Shown piece by piece: positions 1-13,277 of a stretch of 64,000 nucleotides of DNA. A model generated the notes under the pieces. It saw only the letters and a program-made list of their open reading frames with translations, did no database searches and had not been told where the DNA came from. This DNA comes from Todiramphus chloris collaris (taxonomy: Eukaryota; Chordata; Aves; Coraciiformes; Alcedinidae): NCBI GenBank assembly GCA_025345505.1, contig JANVCC010000106.1:11849902-11913901 (forward strand), given 5' to 3'. Both the position numbers and the translations under genes were made by a program. How positions within the stretch are numbered: the stretch's first letter is position 1; each line of letters opens with the position of its first letter.

Positions 1-93
1 TCCCATAGAGTTTGTGGCAGCATGATTATAGTGAATGATTCCTCAAGGATTGTATTAGACTTGCTTTATTTTGCCGGTATAGCTTTTTAATTA

Positions 94-297
94 GTGGGTG
101 GTTTTATTCTGGTTAGTTTGTGTGGAGTTTTTTTGTTTGTTTATTTGCTTGGTTTTGTTTGTTTGGTTGTTTTTTTGGTTGTTTGGGTTTCTGTTTGGTT
201 TTTTTTTTTTTGCTCTTTGTGTGTGTGTTTTTGTTTTGTTAGGTTTTGGTGTGTGTGTGTGTGTTTTGTGTGGTTTTGGTTTTTAATTTTGTTTTAA
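94..297. repeat. G/T-rich low-complexity tract
   Basis: About 200 bases made almost only of T and G on the + strand, with TTTG-type and (GT)n runs and a poly-T block near 199-210. Two overlapping frames stay open, but they encode only F, V, L, C, W and G in monotonous order, which is what a G/T tract gives in any frame. I read it as non-coding. Similar tracts recur at 6.75, 8.31, 33.18, 38.69 and 44.34 kb. Confidence 0.85.
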
Positions 298-1189
298 ATT
301 ATCAGCAAAAATTGATTTTAAAAAAGAATCACTGGTAATACTTTTGATAAGTCACTCACTACAGATAGTAAATTCCTTCATGCTGGCAGTAAACAATGTA
401 AGGAAATGGATTTTGTCACAGAGTGCAAGAGGTTTTAATCCATTCAGTCCCTGGATATTAAAGATTTATATATTGACTGATTTTAAGTTAATAACTGAAA
501 TCTATCTGGTATCTGGTTTTAAAATTAAGTTGATGGTGTTATTTTGATGGTCTCTTAGTACTGTGGGATTGCAAACCCACCCCTGGGTAAAATTCTGGGG
601 CTGTTCTAAGAAAGACCCAGAATTCCTCTTTCACAGGAATGAAAGAGCAGCAAAGACTGATGTAAATGAAATGCAGTGGATGATTTGTGCAGCTGTGCAG
701 GTCTGTCTGGGATGGTGTTAGCTTTCTTCATAGCAGTCCATACAGTGCTTTTTAGTAGCTTATGGCAACATTTGCTGGTGTTCCACATTAGATCTGAAAT
801 AAGGAACTTTCTCTAAGGGAAAAGCACTTTTTTTCACTCAGTTTTATAACATCCTGCAGCACATTGATCTAGCCCAAGAACAGCAGAAGTACACCTGAAA
901 TGTTTTGTAAAATGCATCATCATACAAAAGAAGAAACGTATCCAATTTTTAAATGGGCTTTGTGGCGTTGTAGTTAGTTTTGTTTTCTCTGCCTTGCTTG
1001 CTATCTACGTGTATGCCTTTTCCCTTATGTGGTTGCCTTCTGTTACGGAAGACTGCAGCAACATCCCAAAACATTGAGATGTTTGCTTTTTTGTGCCTTC
1101 TTTCTTCCAAATCCCAAAGAAAGAGGGTCAATGACTTTCCCCCTGCCAGAGCTACTTACAAGTACTCCTTTCAACATCTAAAAGTGATG
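298..1189. other. Unannotated AT-rich DNA
   Basis: No convincing gene, RNA or repeat is visible. Short open frames here show no recognisable domain, and none is bounded by good splice sites. Confidence 0.5.
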
Positions 1190-1394
1190 AGTGATCTCCT
1201 TCTCTGGAGATTTTCAAAACTCGCCTGGATGCGTTCCTGAGTGACCTGTGTTAGGGTAGATTAGGTTGTAGGGTAGATTAGTTTGTAGGGTAGCTTATAT
1301 GATCCTGCCCTGGCAGGGGGGTTGAACTCGAAAATCTCCAAGGTCCCTTTCAACCCCTAACACTCTGTGATTCTGTGATTCTGTGATTCTGTGA
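1190..1394 (+). mobile_element. CR1 LINE, 3' end fragment
   Basis: The piece starts in the last CR1 ORF2 codons (a 'ctctggagattttcaaaac' motif) and runs through the short 3' UTR ('ggcaggggggttgaactcga'). It ends in four copies of an octamer tail of the ATTCTGTG type at about 1362-1394. Tail and 3' UTR are standard for avian CR1. The copy is severely 5'-truncated, the usual outcome of CR1 reverse transcription. A 17-18 bp unit (gggtagattaggttgta-like) is repeated about 2.5 times inside the 3' UTR at 1253-1297. Confidence 0.9.
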
Positions 1395-2346
1395 ATATCC
1401 TTGTAACATCTTCCTCATATCTTTAATGGTACCAGATAGCTCTGGTGTTCTAGTCCTGACTAATAAGTATCATCTCAAGACTTCATCCAGTAGCCTGGGG
1501 GGAAAAAAACCAAAACAAAAGAAAACAAACAAAAACCAAGCTGTTTAGGTTGTCTGCCAATGACCCTTCCTCACTCTTAAATGAAAAGCCGAACAAGATT
1601 GTAAAAGCACTTTTTTTTCCCCTTACATGCTTTCATGTGTGAACCTCTCGCTGCTTTTTTTTAGGTCTTCCCCACAAAGCAGCAGCTTCCAGTGAAGCTG
1701 TGGGCACTCCCCTTCTGGCCTGATGAGGGGAGGGGAGCAGGAGAGATAAGCAAACACACCAAAGATATCCATTGCTTGGATTAAGTAGGTTTCACATGTT
1801 TGGATCTTAATAAAGTCAGAATTCAAGGAGTTTCTGAGCCTTTGCATGTGTTTCTTAATTATCTCTTTAAAGAAAGACATTATTGCTTCTGTTAATCTGG
1901 ATAAGTTTTACCCACTTTAAAGCATTTTGTCCTTGCAATATTTACGTGAAAAAAATGCTCTTAATGATTTATATGGGGAATGGTGTCACAGACATCCAGA
2001 ATTACATTATTATTTTGTTTTAGAAAGGCATTAAAAGTATCTAGTTGCTTAACTGTTTTATTGGGCGGTATACTAGAAAGTTCTGAAATTGTGATGAGGT
2101 ATCTTTCTGCAACATCAGAACTCTATCAATACATATGATCCTGTGAGACTTGCCAGAAGCCAGAGGTGAATAACTTAGATATTGGAAGGATCTAAAATCT
2201 CCTATGGTTTACTTCTAATGCAAATCTGAAGAATAAATAATTGTATTCTCATTTTGTTTCCTCATTTGTCCTATCTGGTTGGATGGATCATCCACTGGGT
2301 GACTGACACACAAGATAGGACTGCTTGTGATTATTCCACAGTGAAA
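1395..2346. other. Unannotated AT-rich DNA
   Basis: Nothing recognisable apart from an A/C-rich patch at about 1501-1540. No exon-like frame with splice signals was found. Confidence 0.5.
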
Positions 2347-3405
2347 TAGAATCATAGAATTGTCAGAGTTGAAGGGACCTTAAAGATCATCTAGTTCCAA
2401 CCCCCCTGCCAATGGCAGGGACAGCTCCCACTACAGCAGGTTGCTCAGAGCCTCATCCAGCCTGGTCTTAAAAACTTCCAAGGATGGGGCTTCCACCGCC
2501 TCTCTGGGCAACCTGCGTCAGTGTCTCACAACCCTCATGGTGAAGAAATATTTCCTAATGTCTAACCTGAGTCGACATATCTCTAGTTTTAATCCATTCC
2601 CTCTAGTCCTATCAGTGCCCAACAGACTATAAAGTCCCTCCTCAGCTTTCTTGTAGGCCCCCCTTCTCTTTTCCAGACTGAACAACCCCAACTGTTTCAA
2701 TCTGTCCCCATAGGAGAGGTGCTCCAGCCTCGTGGCCCTTCCCTGGATATGTTCCAGCACATCCATATCCTTCTTGTAATAGGAACTCCAGTACTGGACA
2801 CAGTACTCCAGGTGAGGTGTCACAAGACACCTCAACCTGCTGGCCATACTTCTCTTGCTGCAGCCCAGGATATGATTGGCCCTCTGGGCTGCCAGAGTAC
2901 ACTGATGGCTCATGTTGAGTTTCTCATCCACCAGTACTCCCAAGTCCTTTTCTTCAGGGCTGCTCTCCAGCCAGTCACTGCCCAGCCTATATTGGTGCTT
3001 GGGATTGCTCTGACCCAGATGGAGGACCTTGCATTTGGCCTTGTTGAACTTCATGAGGTTGGCATAGGCCCTCTCCAGCCTGTCAAGGTCCCTGTGGATG
3101 GCATCCCTTCCCTCCAGCATGTCAGCTGCCCCACATAGCTTGGTGTCATTGACAAACTTGCTGAGGGTGCACTCAATGCTACTGTCCACGTCTCTGATGA
3201 AGATGTTAAACAAGACTGGTCCGAGTACGGATCCTTGAGGGTCTCCACTTGTCACTGGTCTCCACTTGGACATGGACCCATTGACAACCACTCTTTGTGA
3301 GTGGCCAACAAGCCAGTTCTTTATCCACTGAATTGTCCATCCATCAAATCCATATTTCACCGGCTTGGAGACCAGAATGTCATGTGGAAAAAACCTGAAG
3401 AACAT
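2347..3405 (-). mobile_element. CR1 LINE, 5'-truncated, antisense
   Basis: Read on the - strand, this is the second half of CR1 ORF2 followed by the 3' UTR, ending in the octamer tail, which appears on the + strand as 'agaatcatagaat' at 2347-2361. The 5' end is truncated inside the reverse transcriptase palm. It is one of only two CR1 copies in the window on the - strand. Confidence 0.93.
2518..3405 (-). pseudogene. CR1 ORF2 C-terminal half (RT palm to C-terminus), dead
   Basis: A 295-codon open frame covers the reverse-transcriptase palm and the C-terminal region of a CR1 ORF2. Visible motifs in order are the [13 protein letters not shown] block, the [10 protein letters not shown] block, the RDLDRLE region, [12 protein letters not shown], and the C-terminal [11 protein letters not shown] and [18 protein letters not shown] stretches. 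The catalytic (F/Y)ADD motif reads FVND, so the first of the two aspartates is an asparagine and the alanine is also changed. The copy lacks the endonuclease and the RT fingers. The frame is open, but the N-terminal truncation and lost active site make it a pseudogene. The first codon is only the first methionine in the truncated frame. Confidence 0.88.
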
Positions 3406-6400
3406 TGTGAAGATATTTATTCAAATGTGCTTTGGATAATAAGATTTTTTTTTTAGATATAACTAAATGCTAGATTGTTGATAAGATTATTTTTTCTTCT
3501 AGTAGTATCTGGTAATTATATATCTAAAATCATAGTTACAGATGTATTGCTTTATATCATTTAGGCATTTTTAAATGTTGAAATGCAGTCTGAATGTCTT
3601 CCGTCTTGTTTTCTGGATTGAGTCCTTCAGAACTTCTTTTTCTGAATACAAGAATCAAATGCCCACTTACATAGGTAATAAAGATATGGAATTTAACTTT
3701 CTAATGATACAGTTAATAAAAGTGATTAAAATTAATCACTGCAAATGGTATAATCACATTTTAATGCAGGTTTTGGGGTGTGTACTGTGTGTACTGTGGC
3801 TAGTGGCTAAAATATTCTACTCTCTCTACCTGTATGTTACCTGTATGTGATGAACACATTCAGTGTTCTTACAATGTAAATCATGGGTGTATTTGAGTAG
3901 CCCAGTACTTTTAAAGTTTCTACATGGAATTATCTTATCTCTTTCACCATAGCTCAAGCGCTTAGGAAAGTTTAATATCAGAATTTTAATATTTATATGC
4001 TTGATAATACAATTCCTTACATGAGTAATAAAAATGTGTGTATTCATCCAATGTATCATATTTAATAAGCATTATCATGATCAAAATCTGCTAGTACCAA
4101 AAAGAGTCCTTGCCAGGTCTTTCTTAATATTATTGACTTTCTAAAACAGTTGGATGTTCTCTGGAATGACCATCTTCAGAGAAGGGCCTGTCAGATTGAC
4201 GAGCACAAACTGATGAACACAGGTGGCTACAAATTATTAAATATCAAGGCAGCAGGAAACCATGGAGAAAAACCCAAAATTCAACATGCGCCTGTATAGA
4301 GAGATGGCATTTTTCCTCTGTATAAACTAAACTTCCCACCTTTATTCAAATGGACTGGTTTTGCCCATTTCTTTGTCTGGAAATGGCAAACCAAGTTGTC
4401 TTTTCTGATCTTAGTCTCTGTCAGGCAAATAGAGGGGAAAAGAAGGAGAATATTGTGCTATGAACCTGCACACACTGAGCCTTACAGTCCATGTGAGAGA
4501 TACAGGGTACCATGCCACTCAAGTGTGATGGGGGAATTCGGCAGTTTGCTATGGAATGTCATCTTCCTAACTCTGCAGGAGTATATGAAAAGAAAATACA
4601 ATGTTAAACTGATAAAAAAAGTTCTTTAGAATTAATTCCTTCTTGTAGGGAATAATCCTGGCCTGATCAAAAGTGAGTTCTTACTTCTTTTCACAAGTTT
4701 GATATTGCTGAAGTGGCACAATGGACCTTCAAGAGCTGACCATTCACTTTCTTAATTACAGCCAGGTCCTACCCTACAAGGCTTTGATTCTCCAGACCTA
4801 CAGAGACCTTTGCAGAGAAAAATACCCTGGTTCCTCTCCTCCCTCTCTGAGATATCTTGCCCTCTCATCCATCATGACATCCCCTGTTGCTGCACATCTT
4901 GGAGGCGTGGGAAAAGTAATGCCCATGTGGATTTAACAGGAACTACAGAGAGGCATCTCTGGAGACAGAGAAAAGGATCCTGGCATCACTGTTAATGTAT
5001 ATTATGGTGTCACCTGTAGCAAGGGAACTTTTGTGGTAAACCAGTCTGCAAGAACTGTGAGAACATACGGATTAGGATGGGCTTTTGGGACTCTGCAGCT
5101 CTGCCCTTACATGGCAGTGGCCATACTGGCTGACTTGCAGTGCTTGGGAGATCTCTGCCTGCTGCCTTACTGAATCTCTAAGGGGAATGCACTTTGTCTT
5201 AGAGGCATTTTAAAGTAGATGGCAGAGGTTTTTTCGGAGAAGGTGATAGAGGATTAATAATTCCATGTGAGGAATGACTGAGAGGTGAGTTGGGTATGGA
5301 GTGGGGGTGAGGGTGCTCTGGTGTAGAGATGAGTAGATGGAGACAGTCAAATCCAGAGAATTGCACAAAAGAAAGAAGTGACATTAAAATTTGTTAACTG
5401 CTGCCATGAAGAATGATAAATTCTTATTTTATTAAGTTTCCATTAGTTATATGCACATATTTCAATATGTGCAAAAGTACAAATCTATCACTTCCCATGT
5501 AGTATAATCCATACAAATTGTATCAGATAAATGTAATGAACATGTAGGATATTGTAATTTTAATTTTCAGTCTAACATGACTTTCATCTGCTTTTAGTAG
5601 AGGCTAAAAAGAAACTGGGCAACTTTAAGAGGAGCTTGACCATTTTGTTTGTAACAGTAATTAGATTATATGAAATCTTTTAATTAGAGAACTAATAATA
5701 GACATTCAAATTAGTTGAAGTGCAGGCTGAAACAGAAATAGGCACTGGATGTCTGATGAGTCTGAGGCATCAGACATCTGGGTGTTTATATATAGACCTT
5801 TGGAAAATCTTTAAGAAGAAGAAAGTAGTAGCATCTGTCTAAAGACAGAACGATGTTCAACCTTGTTTTTTAAATCCCTGTAATATAACTTGTCCTTTTA
5901 ACTCTCCTATTATTTAGGTAGAAAACTTCCATAAATGGCTGATTATATCTTTAAAGGCTGTATTTGCATCTTATTTTCATCTTTGCACTGACAATGTCAC
6001 ACTAAAATTGTCAACACAATTATAAGTAGAATAGAAGAAAGTTCAAATCCTTGCCTTATAAAAAAAGCTGTAAAATATGAACTTCCATTTAGTTTATTTT
6101 ATTGTTTTATATGTATATATAATCCTGTTCAGATGTCTGAAAGGAATTGTAAATAAAAGTGACAATTTATTGCAATGGAATAAGGGATAGGTTAGATTAA
6201 AAAAATAAAACAGGAAGAAAACGTAAGATATGAAATGTCAAAGAGTATGCGATAATCACCAAAAAATAATTTGCAGTAGTGAATTATAAAATCAGAAACA
6301 AGGAAAATGGTTTGCACAGTTATTCTGTAAACTTTTCATCATAATATGTGTAAAATGAAAATTTTGACTATTATCTAAATTGATTTTGGTATGATTTATG

Positions 6401-6747
6401 TCATTCAAATCATGTAATACAGTTTTTGTGGGATATTATCTGAATACCAATGTAGATATTTCTTTAAAATATTTTTAACCTGGAGTTTTCAGAGTATCTG
6501 AGATTTTTTAATTGGTTATTTAAAAATATATATTATTTTAAATATTAGAAAAAGCAAATTTCAGAGCAATAGAGTAATTAAGACAATAAGTATGTACAGC
6601 TCAGTTTTCTTTCTTTGGGATAGATCCATTCTGGAGTCATGATACTATCTAATCATACAGACTGTGATATAGAGGCAAGTGATAGTTCCATTTGCTAATT
6701 TCTGAGTTTGGGGTATATATTGGCATATATTTTTTTCTGGGTGATTG
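3406..6747. other. Unannotated AT-rich DNA
   Basis: Long AT-rich stretch, presumably intron or intergenic. Short open frames (for example near 4.4-5.0 kb) carry no recognisable domain and no paired splice sites. Strongly A/T-rich between about 5.4 and 6.6 kb. Confidence 0.45.
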
Positions 6748-6845
6748 TGGTGTTTTGTTGTGATTTGGTTGGTTTGTTTGTTTGTTTGTTTATTTTGTGG
6801 TTTTGTGGTTTTCTTCTTTTTGTTTGTTTGTTTGTTTACTTTTGT
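6748..6845. repeat. (GTTT)n G/T-rich tract
   Basis: Two runs of TTTG units (about 6770-6795 and 6818-6840) are joined by a T/G-rich linker. Same kind of tract as at 94-297. The - strand copy of the tract gives a Lys/Asn/Gln/Thr-only open frame, which I reject as coding. Confidence 0.85.
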
Positions 6846-8307
6846 GGTCAAGCTTGATGAATCCCTCATGCAGATAAGAAGGAAATTTCCATTAAATATC
6901 CTGTGCACGTCCCCATACTCATGTAATCACCTCCTCACAATGATGCAGCACTGCTGAGAATGTACTTCATTTACCTCAATTTTCTGCTTAGGTTCATTTT
7001 CAGGTTTATGTTATTGCTTTAACTTTGAAAATATTTCTTCTAAACTTCAGAAATGCTCATTAAGTTCAAAGAGCCAAAGAGGCCTTAATATTTTGATTCA
7101 TTATGTAACACAAGCCACAGAATATCACATTTTTATTTTAAAATTAAACTTACGAGTTATTTCACCTATTGCATTATCTTTTAGAAAACTCTCATGGGGA
7201 CTTGTAAATATTGAATCTGAACTACAACATCCCAAGAGAAATTTTTCTAATGTTTTTTCTTGTTTTCACTAGTTTAAGAAACATGTTTTGTTTGTTTTCT
7301 GATTGTTTTGGTTTAGATTCTGGGTAGCAGACCTCCCTCTGCTGTTTTTCTGCTCACTGAGAGAGTTGTTTATCAGGAGCTTTATCCTTGTTTAATTTTT
7401 CAGTAGACATAACTTTCTTTCCTACAGACACAGCAAATTGAAGTCCTTCAATTTCTCACTGGAAAACATGCTTCCTAGACTCAATAATTTCTGTATATCT
7501 GTCTTGGGTTTTTAACATTTCCTTTGAAGGTTGGACACTGGAATTGCACAGCAGTGTTGAAGTAGCTACTTTCCTTTTGCCAGTGTCTGAAGTGATACCA
7601 CATCTCTGAGCCTACTTGATGTTTCCTGCTTATGCTGAAGGAATGAATTCAGGAGTGTGCAAGTCTCACCATCAGAATGAATATAATGTAGTGAAGATGG
7701 GACAGAATAGTAAACACTGAGATCCTTTTCAATTTGAAGTTTTCAAACATGATTTAGAAATAATTCCTCACTTTTAATTAATTTATTTATTTTAAAATGA
7801 TGATTTACTGGAAGCACCCTCCATATCAACACCTTTTCTTTTCCCAGCTATTCTCTTGGAAGACCAGGAAAACAGTATATTACAAAAGGCAGTGGCTTTC
7901 ACAGTGGATGACAGTTACACTCTGCTTAGTGTCCCCTCTGTCAGTGAATACCTGGTTCACAGATATAGCAGGGATAGGCACAGTGAGGAGGGGACCTCTT
8001 AACCTTGTGCAGGACCAGAAAGAGAAGGAGGAAAAGGAGGAAACAGGGAGATGGCATCACAGAGGGCTGAGTTTTCTGAAGGTGTAGTACGATAGACTTT
8101 ATGAATGAAACTATGAACACTGATGGGAGCTTGACCTGGATAACTGCATGTTGTCTGAAATCTTGCATAGTGTAGCTGATGCTTGATTTCTAAGAGTTTA
8201 AAGCAATATGTATCTTTTTTAGCCTCTGAGAGAAAGAATCCTACCTTTTGAATACAGAACAGAGATTATCATGGAGGGGTTGTCTCCCTCACATAATGAC
8301 CGTTACT
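6846..8307. other. Unannotated DNA
   Basis: No recognisable gene. The 96-codon open frame at 7797-8087 (+) has a Lys/Glu-rich run coming from a purine-rich patch at about 8020-8050, and no family resemblance. Confidence 0.45.
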
Positions 8308-8363
8308 CTTTTTGTTTGTTTGTTTGTTTTGGGTTTTTTGTTTGTTGGTTGGGGTTTTTTTTT
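8308..8363. repeat. (TTTG)n G/T-rich tract
   Basis: Four TTTG units followed by GGGTTTTTTG, GGTTGGGG and poly-T. It is a short member of the G/T tract series. Confidence 0.85.
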
Positions 8364-11300
8364 GTCCATTGGAAAAACACTTTCCACTTTTTGCTGTTCA
8401 TTTGGACTATTCTCAATTATTTTTCATGGTTTGTTTTGGCTTTTTTCTTTCTTCAGGACCACGTCAAAAGCACAAATGAAGTAACAGGCTGGAGGCTGAA
8501 CTTCAGTTTGTGTTGGCTTTTTCCTTTCCATTCTTTAGTAGTTACTAAAAGAATTTGCCTCAATATTCCCATGGTGCTCTTCAGTGTCCAGTTCTTTCAT
8601 TTTCACCATCAACCTTGCAATCTCTCTTCACATCTCTTTATCCCATGGGACTACGCACTTCACTAAACTCACTGCAAATTTCAAATGATTCATTCTCTTC
8701 TAAGTAGATTTTTTACTCACTGTCTCTTCAAATTGTCATCAGCATACTGCAAAGTTAAAGAAGTCTCTTTTTTTTCCCTGGTATGTTTATCCTCAGTTAA
8801 CTAGTCCATAGTCAATCTAATATTTCTCCTTTGGCTTCTGCACTTAAATTTTACCATGGCTGCTCAAGGGAAATATTTTTGTTGCTAGAGCAATAGAGTC
8901 CTGTTACCCCTCCCTGTCTCTCATACTATAGAGATTTAAACACATACTGGTAAGATGTTTCCTAGTTAGGACTGGGAAAGAGTATTTATATATAGATAGG
9001 TAAAGCTCTCAACATTGTAGAATCAATAAATTGATCATTGATCACTTCAGATGGAAATTAATGACTGCTCCGTAAGAAGACAATAGAGACTTATTCCACT
9101 CATTAAAAAGTCAATTCAACTTGTATGTTTCAATCACTGATATATAAAACAGAAAAATTAGGATGATATAAATTCATGTATGATGCCATTGTACTTGTAT
9201 GAAAGAGTATGTGGGAGGTAATATATTGGAGGGAAATGTGAATATGCGAATCAGAGATATATGACCAGAAAGAACAGGAGAATGTTGCTGGGTTTTTTTG
9301 TTTTTTAATTTGGAAGACTTGATAATAGGGGCGAAAGAAAGCATAAATCAGGATATTATTATAAGCAGAAACTACAGAAGCTGGTATTTTTAGTATTAGA
9401 CTCTTTATACATAAAAATTAGGAAAAAATACCTCTTGCTGTATAAAGGATGTAATCAGTGAATTCCTAACTCTCAACAGCCTCAGTTCCAGTGCTTTTGC
9501 TTTCTGGTGTTAAAGTACGTTTTGCTGGTCCTTCATTTCACTAGTTTGAGCAAAAGATCTGTGTTCATACAGACACTGAATACTTGTTTTCAGGTGAAAA
9601 AAAAAAGTTTCTTTTTCATGCAAACTCTAGGTAGTGTAATAGAGCCTCAGAGGTTTCAAATACTGTTACTTGATACACACAGCAGTGTTTCTGGGAACAT
9701 GTCAAAAGAAATGAAGTGTGAAACTACAACCTCTTGCCAGAAAGTTTTGAAATAAGGGTGTTTCCAGCAGTTTACATGGTTGTCTTATTCTCTGAAGTTT
9801 ACAGCTATATTGTCTGCGCTGCTGGACAAGCCATAGTAGTTATATGTCAGGAGATGCAGGAAGAAGGTGCAGATGAAATCTGTTAATGTACTCATTGACC
9901 AAATGCAACCTCATGATAGTGAGAGGAATGATTATATGAGTGAATGAAGAGATTTGAAGACATACCTGAACTGGAATAAACTTAATTTTTGCTAAAATTA
10001 GGAGATTGAGATGATAAAATACCAAAGACATATAAGCTGAAGAAAACCACTCAGTATTATTGTACCTTCCAAAGATTTCCAGCTGTCATTCTTAAGTGGC
10101 CTTTCGGAGATCTGGGTCATATTCTCCTGACAAGAGGTATCTCACTCTGTCTCCCCCCAGTTTATTAATTATACTAACCAAATATATTGCAGACACAGAA
10201 GTGCTTGAACATAATGTGTAGCATCAAAGAACTATGATTATCATGATCATTTAGCTTAAACCTGAAGAAAACTAAATGAGGCATTAGCTATACGCATTTC
10301 ATGAATGAGCTGGTAGAACAAGAAATGTTAGTCTCTATCTGGTCACTTTATGATTAATTAAACTATGTGGAAATTATCTTAAAGTTACAAAGAGGCACAG
10401 CTTGATGTGTTGTGTCCCAGGAATAAAAACCTGGGATTGATTCTACCTGGAATGAGGAGGAGAATAAAAGATAAAGATAAAAATAAAACCTCTGTGTGCT
10501 AGTTTGAAAATCTGCAGCTGGTTAATCTACAGTTCAAAGAGATTTCTATGCTTTTATACTAAAAAAATCACATGGTTAAATTGTTCTCATGTATTTAGCA
10601 GGTTTAGTTTTTCTCAGGAATTGGAATATGTAAAAGTAATGTGAATTTACTAATTATTTTTAATCTTTTCTATTTTCCTTTTACTGCATTGTAGTGATGT
10701 AATCTTATGGAGGGGTTCCTGTTTTCCCCTCTGCATCTATTCCACAAGAAAAGAAAAAGGAGAAGTCAGTAATTATGTCAAAGTCTTGTCTTTATCTGAG
10801 TGATGGATTTTTAGATGCCTGGCAGTAACATATTATCCTATCCATTCTGGCACAACATCTTGTCCTCTTCTAAGACATTGATTTATTTAAAGTAGTTGAA
10901 ATTAGTAATGTCTGCTTCCGTAAACTATGTTAAGGCCTGCAGATTTGCCAGCATCCACCAGTACCTCCATGGTGCTACTCAGCTAGAGGTGTTCTTCGCA
11001 GAATTTTCTAATGATAATTTTTTTCCTAGTGCCATTCAGAATTCTGTCATTCCTTCCCAGTAAATTAGAAGACATTACCTGAGGGATTAAGTAAATTGAT
11101 GGGATGAGGGGAGTGGAAATAGACCTCTTCATTTAAATGTTAACTTTAGCGTATATTGGACTTCTTAACTGACCTTATTATTGATGGCTGTAAGTAGTAG
11201 ATAAAGGCTTGTCACGTTTTGGGGGAGTTGCACTGAAGCTTTGTCTCTGAGTTCCACAGTAAAATTTCAATTTAAATTTATTGAGGCATATAGCTCTCTT

Positions 11301-13277
11301 GTTTCATTTACTCATAAATTTGTGTAAAGGACATACTATATAGTGACCCCAACTTTATAAAAATAAAAAAAAAAATCCCTGAAGGTCCCTGATGTAAACT
11401 GAAAGCTCTGATGTTTCTTGCTTTTGAATGTGATGCTTTGTTTTCCTTGTCCAAACACTTAACACTGAGTGTAGATTTCAAAATAATTTTCTAGTTAGTT
11501 GTGACTGGATTTTTTTTCAGATTTACTCTGCTGCCAAACTGGGGACGATTTTGGCTAGTAAACAAAGGACTCTCTTACTGTCTTTGACTGATTTTATTCA
11601 AATAAAGTTATTTGATTAAATTTGTGGGGAGTCAGAAAAGTCTATGTAGCATTATACTCCCCATTTTCTCATACTTTTCTAGCACTGAGTTTTTAATGAG
11701 GAGACACTATTTTCTTAATCCTGTAAATATTCCTCTTTGCTCTTGCTCTATAAAATATAGTGAAGAGAAAAAGAAAAGCTATTTTTACAGCTCATCATTA
11801 ATTTTCATATGGAGTGCTTCAGTGAAACCTGGGTAATTGCTCTTGTGGCTGGGCACATATGAAAGAAATCATAGACATGCTTGTCAAGCAAGTTTGCTGT
11901 GCCTTCACAAAGGCACATGTTCAGTCATGGGCACAAGCTGTTAAAATATCGGAGTTGTAGTTTGAAGAGGAGGGTTGTGCAGGAGGATTGGTTAAAAAGG
12001 TGGGAAGACTTTGCTTGTTTTCTGTTGCCATTTTAAGAAAGGGAGGCTTCACATCCAGAAATGTGGAAGTGTGTTCTATGTGCTTTTGAAGCGTTTATCT
12101 TGATTATTATCACAGGAATAAACCACAGTGTGTAGTAGCTATGTGAACACTTACTTATATATTGAGACATTTCATATGTGGGAGGAGAATTGGCATTGAC
12201 TTTCCTTACACAAAGCTAAATACACATTGTAGGACAAAGGCCTAAAACATTTCTTTTTTTTTCAGTCTGTTAAAATGTGTTACTTTGTTTGCAATGAGTG
12301 TAGAATCATTTGGCAGTAATCTCAGTAAAATGTACCACCTCGGTGTTATCAGTTATCTTTTCCGTAATCATTATTCACTGTGTTCTAAGAGCATGGAGTG
12401 AAGAGAGGGATGCCTGAGGAGGTTTTAGCTGTAAAGTATGAGCAGATTCATGTGTTTATTCTCTAGCATGTTGAGTTTGTGGTTTGTGTTGTTAGAAAAT
12501 AGAGTACTTGTATTTGCCATTATAGTAAAAGTAGTTGTCATAATGGAAATGAATAATTGGGTTTTTGCTTCTTGTTTGTTTGTTATTAGTATATTCCTAC
12601 AAGAGGGACAATTGATGGTCATTATATGTGACATGAACTTAGTTTTTGTTTTCAACTCCCTCCTGTTCCCACTAAGAGATTTTTTTATCTCAGTAGGGAT
12701 CCTTCTTATCTTGCTTTTACCAGAAGACACCGGAGAACAGAGTAGGCTGTAATTGATTTTTATATCCTTTTGCATTTTTGTGAAGAGTTTTATGGAGGCA
12801 GTATTGCAAAAACGGGCTTTAAAAAAAGTAGAAAATTAAAGAAGAATACATAATTTTTCTAGATTTCTGAATTCAGTGTCTATATGAAAATGCACTTAGT
12901 GAATCAAACAGCTAGCCAAGGAAATTAAACTTCTGACACCACCATCCTCCTTTCAGCCTTACAGACATCATTTAAGTAAAATAAAGATTGGACAGAAGAT
13001 TCTGAGCTAAAAATATGCACACCATTGTCTTTATCTTGGCAGGAGGTGACAAAATATTGGCCAAATAGTCCAGGATGGAGTTGCCAGGGCAAGTGAGCTC
13101 TGTGCAGCATAGTGTCATGTGTGGGCTCCCCACGAGCTGGTGACCGTATGGTGCATGTGATGTGGTGACACTGACCTTTACTGATAATTGCAGGCTGGTA
13201 CTGAGTCACTTAGAGAGCACTGTACTAATGGTGACTAGGCTCAAGACAAGATCTGGATTCAGTACCCCATGCCACCT
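8364..13277. other. Unannotated AT-rich DNA
   Basis: Nearly 5 kb without a supported gene or young repeat. Between about 12.95 and 13.27 kb, just outside the provirus, base composition is less AT-rich but I recognise nothing. Open frames such as 12438-12752 (+) and its antisense partner show no domain. Confidence 0.45.

Noticed and set aside
94..297. Two overlapping open frames of over 60 codons on the + strand
   Set aside because: They come from a G/T-only tract; the peptides contain only F, V, L, W, C, G and the like and carry no information.
2719..3138. 139-codon + strand frame
   Set aside because: Antisense shadow of the CR1 ORF2 on the - strand; no independent domain.
6645..6908. 87-codon - strand frame rich in Lys, Asn, Gln and Thr
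   Set aside because: It is the complement of the (GTTT)n tract; not a gene.
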